Shown here in pieces: positions 45,973-56,112 of a DNA stretch of 64,000 nucleotides (position 1 is the stretch's first letter; every line of letters starts with the position of its first letter). The position numbers and the translations under genes were made by a program. Source of the DNA: Zingiber officinale (taxonomy: Eukaryota > Streptophyta > Magnoliopsida > Zingiberales > Zingiberaceae); assembly GCF_018446385.1 (NCBI RefSeq), contig NC_055996.1, forward strand, positions 51,630,365 through 51,694,364. Direction: 5' to 3'. The notes under the pieces were generated by a model that ran no database searches, was not told the origin of the DNA, and saw only the letters and a list, made by a program, of their open reading frames with translations.

Positions 45973-47225
45973 GTGGGAGATCTCTACTCATCTTTTGATT
46001 GGAATAGAAGTTTGATTTTAAGAAATTATCTTTATGTACCTAGTTTTAGAAAGAATTTAATTTCAGTTTCTAAACTGTATTTGGATGGATATTCTATTTC
46101 CTTTAGTAACAATGTGGTTATAAAGAGAAATAAGGTGATTATCTGTTCTGGTGCATTGGTTGACAATTTGTATACTTTAAATCCAATTTCTCCCGCAAAG
46201 TGAAATATGGAAATTAATAACACATCTTTTAACTCTAATAAGAGAAAAGAACCTTCAGAAATGAACCAAACGTATCTTTGGCATTTAAGGCTTGGTCATA
46301 TTAACTTAAGTAGGATTCAAAGGTTTGTAGCCGATGGACTCTTGGGTTCATTAGAGTTGGAAAACTTTCGAACATGTGAATCCTGCTTGGAAGGTAAAAT
46401 GACCAAGAGACATTTTAAGGCCAAGGGGTATAGAGCCAAAGATGCGTTAGAACTGGTTCATTCTGATTTGTGTGGTCCTATGTCTATCCAGGCAAGAGGT
46501 GGTTATGAATACTTCGTCTCCTTTATAGACGATTATTCAAGATACGGATATATTTACCTAATGCGGCACAAGTCTGAATGCTTTGACAAGTTCAAAGAAT
46601 ATAGGGCTGATGTGGAGAAACATCTTGGTAAAAGTATCAAGACACTACGGTCTGACCGTGGTGGCGAATACCTCTTTGGAGAGTTTAGGAGTTACTTATC
46701 AGAAGTCGGGATTCAATCCCAATTGTCTGCACCTGGTACACCCCAACTGAATGGTGTGGCAGAACGAAGGAATATGACTCTTATGAAAATGGTTAGATCA
46801 ATGATGAGTTATTCAGAATTACCAAATTCATTTTGGGAATATGCTCTGGAAACAACAATGTACATTCTGAATATGGTACCTTTTAAAACAGTTCCTTCTA
46901 CTCCCATGGAATTATGGAATGGGCGTAAGCCTAGTATGAATCATATCCGGATATGGGGTAGTCCAGCACATGTGCTGAAGGGAGATACTAACAAGTTGGA
47001 ATCACAGACAGAAGTTTGTCTGTTTGTGGGATATCCTAAGGGAACGAAAGGTGGTTTGTTTTATAATCCTAAAAATCAGAAGATCATTGTTAACACCAAT
47101 GCTCGATTTTTAGAAGAATATTATGTAATGAACTATAAGCCCATGAGTGAAATAGTTCTAGAAGAAATAAGAGAGGACACGTCTACTTTAGTACCAACAG
47201 TATACGCTGAAGTACCACTAGAAAC

Positions 47226-49169
47226 TGTTAGGATCGATGATCGCGGCTAGAGAGGGGGGGTGTGAATAGACGCCCCAAATTCTTCGTTTCTTCCTACGAT
47301 TAGGGTTAGCGCAGCGGAAATAACTAAATAGAAACGTAAAGGAAAAAGACAAACCTTAAACTCGATGGATGTAACGAGGTTCGGAGATGAAACTCCTACT
47401 CCTCGGCGTGTCCGTAAGGTGGACGAAGCCTATCAATCCGTCGGTGGATGAGTCCCCGGAAACCCGACTAATAATCACTCCTTCTGGGTGGAGAAACCTC
47501 GCCACAATGTCTTGCAACAGCAAGATAAACAGGAGTACAAGAATACAGCAAGAAACTAAGTACAATACAAAAATGTAATAACCCTAGCTTGCCTTCTTGT
47601 CGATTGGAAAGCGACGCCTACAACAGCAGGAACCCAGCCGATGAAGCTCACACGAAGCTTCAGCGAAGAAGAGCTTAGCAAAGCTAGCAGTGAAGAAGAA
47701 CAGCAGCTCGAGAAGGAAGAAGAAGAAGAGCAGTGGCTCCTCAACCCTTTATAACTGCGAAGACACAGCGAAACTAGCGGTTGCTACGGCGGCTGGGATG
47801 TGGACCGATCAGGCTTCATCCCGATCGGTCCACAAGGTCTGATCGGTCATGGTGACCGATCAGGTCCTTCTGATCGGTCCCATGACCGATCGGGCCTTCC
47901 CTCGCCGATCGTCTCCTTCGATCGTTTCACGATCGGTCTGCGGCCGATCAGGAACTTCCTTGTATGCTCGATCGATCAGCGATCGGTCTCGATCCGATCG
48001 AGATAACACCGAAGCTCCTTTGTGGTTACCGATCGATCACCGACCGATCCGGATACCCGGTGTATCCGGATCGATCCAGCGATCGATCGAGCTTGGTTTT
48101 CGCCCAAACCAAGTCCCAAACCTTCAAACCAACATCCGGTCAATCTTGACTTGTTGGTATATCATGCTAGCATCCGGTCATTCCCTTGACTGCTAAGACT
48201 CCCACCAAGTGTCCGGTCAATCCCTTTGACCCACTTGGACTTTCTCTTCGTGTCAAGTATCCGATCACTCCCTTGACCTACTTGACCTTCTCAACACCAG
48301 ATGTCCGATCACCCTTGATCCATCTAGATTTTCCCTTGCGGCTTCACTCACGGGACTTTCACCTAGCTTCACTCACTAGGGTTTTCACCGGCTTCACTCA
48401 CCAGGATTCCCAATCTGGCTTCACTCACGGGACTTTCAAGCTGACTTCACTTACCAGGACTTTCCCCCTGGCTTCACTCACGGGACTTTCACCGCTGCTT
48501 CACTCACCAGGACTTATCCGTCTGCCTGGCTTCACTCATTAGGACTTTCCACATCCGGTCCAGAGAACGAGCTACCGAGCCCTCTTTGACCACAGTTCGG
48601 AGAACGAGCTACCGAGATCTCTCTGACTTCCATCCGATCCAGAGAACGAGCTCCCGAACCCTCTCTGACCACAGTCCAGAGAACGAGCTACCGAGCCCTC
48701 TCCGACTTCCATCCGGTCCAGAGAACGAGCTCCCGAGCCCTCTCTGACCACAGTCCGGAGAACGAGCTACCGAGCCCTCTCCGACTTCCCATGTGCCAAG
48801 TTTCCATACTTGGACTTCTCCGTGCCAAGTCTCCATACTTGGACTTTTCCCGTGCCAAGCTCCCTGCTTGGACTTTTCCCGTGCCAAGCTCCCTGCTTGG
48901 ACTTTTCCGAGTCAGGTCACCTCACCTCGGGTCAACCAGGTCAACCTTGACCAAGGGTTGCACCCACAACCTCCCAAGTTTCTGTTCTTGTCAAACATCA
49001 AGATACAACTTGAGTCAGGTCCAACCTTGACCTAAGGTTGCACTAACAATCTCCCATCAAAATACAACTCTTCTGTTCTTGTCAAACATCAAACATCAAA
49101 ATACAACTCGAGTCAGGTCAACTCGAGTCGGGTCAACCAGGTCAACCTTGACCTAAGGTTGCACCAACA
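47226..49169 (-). repeat. 3' LTR of the gag-only element
   Basis: TGTTAGGATC..CACCAACA on the plus strand. A TATA box (minus AGTTATAAAGGG) is at 47747-47757. The GATCGG-rich block 47800-48095 lies upstream of it. Subrepeats of CTTCACTCACGGGACTTTC (48335-48550) and AGAACGAGCTACCGAGCCC (48550-48790) follow. Confidence 0.93.
47800..48095. repeat. GACCGATC/GATCGGTC cluster in the 3' LTR
   Basis: Dense inverted pairs of GACCGATC and GATCGGTC starting about 45 bp upstream of the TATA box on the minus strand. The same cluster is at 53160-53440 in the other LTR, and a smaller one in the interior at 49815-49945. Confidence 0.85.
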
Positions 49170-49183
49170 ATCTCCCCCTTTTT

Positions 49184-51062
49184 GATGTTTGACAATACCT
49201 TTAAGTTAGGCTAATCCAATAGCCTCAACTTTCCTCATGCCACTAGGTAATGAAACATAAGTTACAACCTTACATTCTCCTTCTAAGAAGGCAACCTCCT
49301 TCTTAGATAATGAAGGCCTAACTTAACCCCTTCATTCTCCCCCTATTGGCACACATCAACAAACTCTCCCCCTGAAGAGTAAGTTATCGTTGTTGACAAC
49401 TTCACTTGTCGTGATCAACAAACTCTCCCACTAATTCCAATGTTCTTCCTTGAACATTCTCTAGACATTCTTCTCCTTTTTGACACACATCAAAAGGAGT
49501 GAATCATGGTCAAGAGTTTCTTCCTAATGAAAGTCCCATACCTTTCATTGAAACCCTTAATTTCCTCCTTGATACTAAATTCAACAATCAACTTAGTGAT
49601 AATCTCATATCACTCATGTCTTTAAGGAGTAAAAACTCCCCCTAAAAGTCAACTCCCCCTTGACTAATAGGTAAAACTCCCCCTAAAGGTCAACTCCCCC
49701 TTGACCATTGCACCAACAATGTCTTGGAGAGTTTCAACCCTTTAGAAATCCAAAACACCAACTCCCAGCTGAAATTTCAGACAAAACAGTCGAAAATCAG
49801 CAAGTTGGCACGCACTGATCGGTCACCAGACCGATCAGCCTTCACTGGATCGGTCCCCAGACCGATCCACATTTTCCTGGATCGGTCCTAGTGACGGATC
49901 CACACAGACCTGGACCGATCAGGGAACCTCCTGATCGGTCCACGACCTCTGATTCTGATTTCTGAAATTTTTCTTCTCCGAAATTCAGAAACCTCTAGAA
50001 AATCACAGAAAATTCAAAAAATTGTGAAATTTTGAGGATACATTCCTCATAACATATACTATCATGGAAAAATAGTTTTCTATGAAAATAAGTTCCATTT
50101 TCAAATCTTGATACAAAGTTCAAAAGTCTTTGAAATAGCTCAAAGTTAACTTATCTTTGTATCAACTTGTTCAATGATGAATGCTATCACTAGAAAAGCT
50201 TCATCAAGGTTTTTCAAATCAATTTTGAAATGATTTTAAACCATTTAATTTAGGACCACAATCTTTGGGCTAAATGTACATGACTTGTACATAAGCTTTC
50301 CCTATGATCCCCAATTAGAATTAGGCTCATCTAGGTACAAGAACTATGCACCTTGATCCTAACTCACAATCCTAATATCTCACACACATCTAAGGTGCAT
50401 CAAACACATCCAAGTCAATTTTGATGTGAGATATGGGTTTAGGTTATCTTATTCTAAGATCTCATGCATTTTCTAAACATCAATTTGATCTCCATATCAA
50501 ATTGTGTTTTTTATCCTTAAATCAATTTCATTGATTATAAATGCAAGAGAAGAGATGATGACATGGCATATAATGATATCATATATAATAACATGTGTCA
50601 ATGTCATGATGTCATGGCATAAAGTATGAAACTTAAATAAAGCATGACATATAAATAACCTAAGCATTATCATGACATTTCAAATGATCATAGATTAAAT
50701 ATGATGTCATGACATGGCATATGGCAAACAATATATGGCAAATAACATGTAAAGGTATAGAAAATACCTAATTCTAGCCTTAGTTTCCATTTTTGATAAT
50801 TTCGACCATTTTGCCATAAATTCTATATTCCTAAGTGTAATAGACCTAAAATCACATACCAAGGATGTTTAGATCACTATGTGCCAATTAAATTGACCTA
50901 AGAGAACTCCTCAAATGTGATTGGCACATCCTAATCACCTTAGGAATAATTTTCAAATTTATTTTCAAGGCTTGATTGCACCTTGAAAATTCCTAAAGTG
51001 CCACCTTTTTTCATGATTAGGTTAACTACCTATTCAAGTAAGGTTGGCACACCCTAACTCAT
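49184..51062 (-). other. Non-coding 3' interior of the gag-only element
   Basis: About 1.9 kb with no ORF. CTCCCCCT words recur (49320-49700), i.e. polypurine-like strings on the minus strand, as in SIRE elements. AT-rich stretches with CATGACAT/ATGGCAT words lie at 50530-50760. Confidence 0.7.
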
Positions 51063-52529
51063 CTAGCGTGATGAAATCACGCTCCTAGGAACCCAATACC
51101 TATTGGAGCTCATTGGGTTCACTAAGTATTCACTAGGGATGACTTCCCTAGCAACCCTTCTAATGACCCTCCTAGGCTTTGAAGCCTTGGTCATTTGGGA
51201 CTCATCAAGATCAACTCTAGGGGTGACTCCCCTTGTGACCTTGGTGATGGTCTTCCTAGCCCTAGATTTTGTTCCATAATCGAATGGAACATTGTGATAA
51301 GTGGGCTTGACCATTTGGGACTTAGGTTTGTGACCCAAACCTTTCTTGTCCTTGGACTTGGGTTTTTGACCCCTAGACCCTAGAGTCAAATCCTCAAGAG
51401 CCTTTTCTAGAGAGTCAAGTCTTGACCTCAAGACTTGATTTTCTTTCTCTAATACCTCAAGCTTTAATTTATCATTTTTCTTTGAGGTATTCCTAGGCAT
51501 GTGTCTAGTTGATTTGGGATTTCTACCTAGATTCTCCTTAGCCTTAGATGAGTTAATTCTAGGGTTAACATTTCTAGAATTGTCCTTATCTAGGCTAACA
51601 TGTTTAGCACCTAAGCATGTGTATCGATTTCTAATGTTATCATGCTTATCATTCTTGACAATAGCAATAAGGCTACTAGCATGCATCCTACTAGAATTGC
51701 AAGAATGTGCCTTAGAGATTACCTTAGGATTTGCCCTAGCTCCCCCTATACATGTGCTCGATCTCTTGTCCTTGTGAGATTGCCTCCCCCTCGGACATTG
51801 ACTCCTATAGTGTCCCCTTCGCTTGCATTGGAAGCACACCACGTGCTCCTTGCCCTTGCGTATCGGGACTCCGGCTTCCTTGATCTTTGGCGCCGGTGGA
51901 GTCTTCCTAACCCTCTTTGGACACTTACTCTTGTAATGTCCAAATTCCCTACACTCAAAGCATAATATATGCAATTTATTTGAAATTGAAATGCTTGAGT
52001 TACCTAGGTTTGAGGGTGGATGAGAGCTCTCTTCTTCATCCCTTCCGGAGGTAGACGCTTCTTCTTCTTGCTCCGAACTTGAAGAAGAACTCTTCTCCTC
52101 TTCTTCTTTAGATGTTGAGTGGCCCTCAACTTCTAAATTCATTCCTCCATGAAATGAGCTCCTTGGCTCACTTGACTCCTCTTCATGGCTTGAAGTGGAG
52201 TTCCCCTCATGGAACTTAGCCAAGTTGTTCCACAACTCCTTGGCATTGTTGTATCTATCTATCCTACACAAAATATCATTAGGTAAAGAAGATTCTAAAA
52301 CTTTCGTTACCTCATCGTTGATTGTGAATTGGTGGATTTGTTCCTTCGTCCACTTCTTCTTCTTGAGAGGTTTTCCTTCTTCATCCTCCGAAGGAGTGAA
52401 ACCTACTTGCACACACCTCCAATTCTCAATATTAGTCATAAGAAAATATTTCATTCTTACCTTCCAAAATGCGAAGTCGTCGCGATCGTAGAAGGGTGGA
52501 ATCGTGATGTCCTCTCCGAGTTGATCCAT
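51063..52529 (-). CDS. Intact SIRE-type gag of the gag-only element
   Basis: 488 residues, uninterrupted, with the start 60 bp inside the 5' LTR. Residues 1-110 form the copia gag N-terminal domain (PPFYDRDDFAFWKVRMKYFL, ELWNNLAKFHEG). Residues 110-175 are a Glu/Ser-rich acidic stretch. Two CCHC knuckles follow: CFECREFGHYKSKC and CFQCKRRGHYRSQC. A basic region and a short coiled coil (KLKLEVLEKENQVLRSRLDSL) come next, then a basic tail. Gag would form cytoplasmic particles and bind RNA; two knuckles suggest strong packaging. The final residues run to a stop with no protease motif. In full SIRE elements the frame continues into pol; here it does not. Confidence 0.9.
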   Translation of the reverse strand: MDQLGEDITIPPFYDRDDFAFWKVRMKYFLMTNIENWRCVQVGFTPSEDEEGKPLKKKKWTKEQIHQFTINDEVTKVLESSLPNDILCRIDRYNNAKELWNNLAKFHEGNSTSSHEEESSEPRSSFHGGMNLEVEGHSTSKEEEEKSSSSSSEQEEEASTSGRDEEESSHPPSNLGNSSISISNKLHILCFECREFGHYKSKCPKRVRKTPPAPKIKEAGVPIRKGKEHVVCFQCKRRGHYRSQCPRGRQSHKDKRSSTCIGGARANPKVISKAHSCNSSRMHASSLIAIVKNDKHDNIRNRYTCLGAKHVSLDKDNSRNVNPRINSSKAKENLGRNPKSTRHMPRNTSKKNDKLKLEVLEKENQVLRSRLDSLEKALEDLTLGSRGQKPKSKDKKGLGHKPKSQMVKPTYHNVPFDYGTKSRARKTITKVTRGVTPRVDLDESQMTKASKPRRVIRRVAREVIPSEYLVNPMSSNRYWVPRSVISSR

Positions 52530-52576
52530 CTCTAGCTTGTGCTCCCTCGGGTGTTAATCCGGCGAAGAGCGACCTC

Positions 52577-52588
52577 GCTCTGATACCA
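52577..52588 (-). other. Primer binding site of the gag-only element
   Basis: Minus-strand TGGTATCAGAGC, one base from the LTR. Confidence 0.92.
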
Positions 52589-52589
52589 C

Positions 52590-54449
52590 TGGTTAGGATC
52601 GATGATCGCGGCTAGAGAGGGGGGGTGTGAATGACGCCCCAAATTCTTCGTTTCTTCCTACGATTAGGGTTAGCGCAGCGGAAATAACTAAATAGAAACG
52701 TAAAGGAAAAAGACAAACCTCAAACTCGATGGATGTAACGAGGTTCGGAGATGAAACTCCTACTCCTCGGCGTGTCCGTAAGGTGGACGAAGCCTATCAA
52801 TCCGTTGGTGGATGAGTCCCCGGAAACCCGGCTAATAATCACTCCTTCTGGGTGGAGAAACCTCGCCACAATGTCTTGCAACAGCAAGATAAACAGGAGT
52901 ACAAGAATACAGCAAGAAACTAAGTACAATATAAAAATGTAATAACCCTAGCTTGCCTTCTTGTCATGAGCTAGCTAAGTACAATACACATCAGCAACTC
53001 AAACTGAAGCTCACAAAGCTTCAAGCGGTATGAGCTCAAGAAAGCTCGATCACGAGTGAAGAAGAACGGCTCGAGATGGAAGAAGAAGAAGTAGCTCCTC
53101 AACCCCTTTTATAACTGCGAAGAAGACACAGAAGAAACGTTGCGTAGCAACGGCTAGGATGTGGACCGATTAGGCTTCATCCCGATCGGTCCACAGATCT
53201 GATCGGTCATGGTGACCGATCAGGTCCTTCCCTGATTGGTCCCATGACCGATCGGCCTTTCCCTCCGATCGTCTCCCGATCGTTTCTGATCGGTGCACCG
53301 ATCGAGAACTTCCATGCTATGATCGATCAGCGATCGGTCTCGATCCGATCGAGATAACACGAAGCTCCAGTTGCGATCGGTCACGGCCGATCGGATACTC
53401 GATGTATCCGGATCGATCCATCGATCGATCGAGCTTGGTTTTCGCCCAAACCAAGTCCCAAACCTTCAAACCAACATCCGGTCAATCTTGACTGTTGGTA
53501 TATCATGCTTAGCATCCGGTCACTCCTTGACCTGCTAAGACTCCCCACCAAGTGTCCGGTCAATCCCTTTGACCCACTTGGACTTTTCTCTTCGTGTCAA
53601 GTATCCGATCACTCCCTTGACCTACTTGACCTTCTCAACACCAGATGTCCGATCACCCTTGATCCATCTAGATTTTCCTTGCGGCTTCACTCACGGGACT
53701 TTCACCTAGCTTCACTCACTAGGGTTTCACCGGCTTCACTCACCGGGATTCCCAACTGGCTTCACTCACGGGACTTTCACCTGCCTGGCTTCACTCACGG
53801 GACTTATCCGTGCTGGCTTCACTCACCGGGACTTTCCACATCCGGTCCAGAGAGCGAAGCCCTCTCTGACCACAGTTCGGAGAACGAGCTACCGAGCCCT
53901 CTCTGACTTCCATCCGGTCCAGAGAACGAGCTCCCGAACCCTCTCTGACCACAGTCCAGAGAACGAGCTACCGAGCCCTCTCCGACTTCCATCCGGTCCA
54001 GAGAACGAGCTCCCGAGCCCTCTCTGACCACAGTCCGGAGAACGAGCTACCGAGCCCTCTCCGACTTCCCATGTGACAAGTTTCCATACTTGGACTTCTC
54101 CGTGCCAAGTCTCCATACTTGGACTTTTCCTGTGCCAAGCTCCCTGCTTGGACTTTTCCCGTGCCAAGCTCCCTGCTTGGACTTTTCCGAGTCAGGTCAC
54201 CTCACCTCGGGTCAACCAGGTCAACCTTGACCAAGGGTTGCACCCACAACCTCCCAAGTTTCTGTTCTTGTCAAACATCAAGATACAACTTGAGTCAGGT
54301 CCAACCTTGACCTAAGGTTGCACCAACAATCTCCCATCAAAATACAACTCTTCTGTTCTTGTCAAACATCAAACATCAAAATACAATTCGAGTCAGGTCA
54401 ACTCGAGTCGGGTCAACCAGGTCAACCTTGACCTAAGGTTGCACCAACA
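52590..54449 (-). repeat. 5' LTR of the gag-only element
   Basis: 1860 bp. Its plus-strand start reads TGGTTAGG instead of TGTTAGG at the other LTR, i.e. one extra base at the LTR-PBS junction. Subrepeats match those of the 3' LTR but with fewer units, which accounts for part of the length difference. Confidence 0.92.
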
Positions 54450-56112
54450 GAAACTACAACACGTGATACACAACCAAAGACAGTGCCTCGTCATAGTGGG
54501 AGGGTTGTAAGGCAACCTGAGAGATTCATGTTTTTTGGAGAGTCTTCGGACTTGACCCTGGGTAAACATGAACCTAATCTCCGAATATATGACGAAGCAC
54601 TCCAAGATAAAGATGCAGAACCACCTGATGGTGTAAAAGCCATTGGATGCAAATGGATCTACAAAAGGAAAAGAGAGACAGACGGAAAGGTAGAAACCTT
54701 CAAAGCAAGGCTTGTTGCGAAAGGGTATACTCAGAAAGAGGGAATCGATTATGAGGAGACTTTTTCGCCGGTAGCTATGCTTAAGTCTATCTGGATACTC
54801 TTATCCATTGCCACTCATATGGATTATGAGATTTTGCAAATGGATGTCAAGACAGCTTTCCTTAACGGAAGTCTTAAAGAAAACATCCATATAAAGCAAC
54901 TAGAGGGATTCATTGAAAAAGGCAAAGAGCATCTAGTATGCAAGCTGAATCAGTCCATTTATGGACTGAAGCAAGCTTCAAGATCTTGGAACATCCGGTT
55001 TAATGAAGTAATCCAGTCATATGGATTTATTCAGTGTCTGGATGAGTCTTGTGTATACAAGAAGTGTAACGAAAACGTGGTGGTATTTCTTGTACTATAC
55101 GTAGATGATATTTTGTTAATTGACAACAATGTCAAGGTATTATCGGACATAAGGGTATGGTTGTCCAAAAAATTTGATATGAAGGACTTACGAGAATGTG
55201 TACACATTCTTGGGATCAAAATTATAAGGGATCGCAAGAAAAGAATGTTGTGCCTATCTCAAGCTTCATATATTGATATAATCCTTGCTCGTTTTAGCAT
55301 GCAGAACTCCAAGAAAGGTTTCTTACCTTTTAGGCATGGAGTAGCCTTATCTAAAGAGATGTCTCCGAAGACATCAAAGGAGATAGAGGATATGAATGCA
55401 GATCCTTATGCTTCGGCTGTGGGAAGCCTTATGTATGCAATGTTGTGTACGAGACTTGATATTTGTTTTGTCGTGGGCATGGTTAGCAGATATCAGAGTA
55501 ATCCTGGACAAGGACATTGGACTGCTGTAAAGCATATATTGAAGTACCTGAGAAATACTAAAGATTATATGCTAGTTTACCAAGCAGACGATTTGCTCCC
55601 TGTGGGTTACAAGGATTCGGACTTCCAATCAGATAGGGACAATAGTAAGTCTATGTCAGGCTATGTGTTTACTCTGGGAGGTGGAGCCATTGCATGGAGG
55701 AGTGTTAAGCAGAAATGCATTTCGGACTCAACCATGGAAGCTGAGTATGTGGCAGCCTCTGAGGCAGCCAAAGAAGCTGTATGGCTCAGGAACTTTCTAA
55801 TGGACTTAGATGTGATTCCTGGTTTGCTCAAAATCATCACAATTTATTGTGATAATAGCGGTGCAGTTGCAAACTCGAAGGAACCACGAGCCCATAAGGC
55901 AAGCAAACATATAGAGCGCGAGTACCACCTGATACGAGACATCGTCAAGCGAGGAGAAGTTGTCGTCGCCAATATTACATCAACAGATAACCAGGCAGAT
56001 CCTTTCACTAAGGCCCTTCCGGCGAAAGCTTTTGATCGGCATGTGGGTGGGATGGGAATCAGATGTATGGCAACAGATATGACAGCTTAGTCTTTTAGTA
56101 TAAGTGGGAGAT

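Larger units (their letters stand above)
47226..54449 (-). mobile_element. Gag-only LTR retrotransposon (TR-GAG type, SIRE-related)
   Basis: 7224 bp on the minus strand with exact GAAAC duplications (47221-47225 and 54450-54454). The 5' LTR is 52590-54449 (1860 bp), the 3' LTR 47226-49169 (1944 bp). A primer site TGGTATCAGAGC (minus) is at 52577-52588 and a polypurine tract AAAAAGGGGGAGAT (minus) at 49170-49183. The 3420-bp interior encodes only gag (51063-52529) and no protease, integrase or RT. It therefore depends on enzymes of a related SIRE/Maximus element. The intact gag, clean ends and well-matched LTRs make it one of the youngest insertions here. It splits the integrase/RT junction of the Angela-like copia polyprotein. 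Confidence 0.93.
33847..56090 (+). pseudogene. Copia gag-pol polyprotein in four pieces
   Basis: Segments 33847-34434, 36123-36532, 45978-47225 and 54455-56090 stay in a single frame of 1294 codons when the three nested elements and one copy of each duplication are left out. Order: gag (UBN2-type, ARCYILASM), CCHC knuckle CFICKQSGHWKADC, protease WCVDTGATNH, pre-integrase zinc region WHLRLGHIN, integrase core (FIDDYSRYGYIY, TLRSDRGGEYL, NGVAERRN), reverse transcriptase (KWIYKRKRETDGKVETFKAR, QMDVKTAFLNG, YVDD), RNase H (TMEAEYVAASEA, YCDNSGAVANS). In-frame stops near 34033, 34147, 36198 and 46201, and an apparent deletion before the RT start (EALQDKDAEPPDG), mean it is dead. The RT/RNase H piece is open for over 530 codons. 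Confidence 0.9.

Noticed and set aside
51195..52535. Plus-strand frames opposite the gag-only ORF
   Set aside because: They are reading-frame shadows; the minus strand has the zinc knuckles and gag domain.
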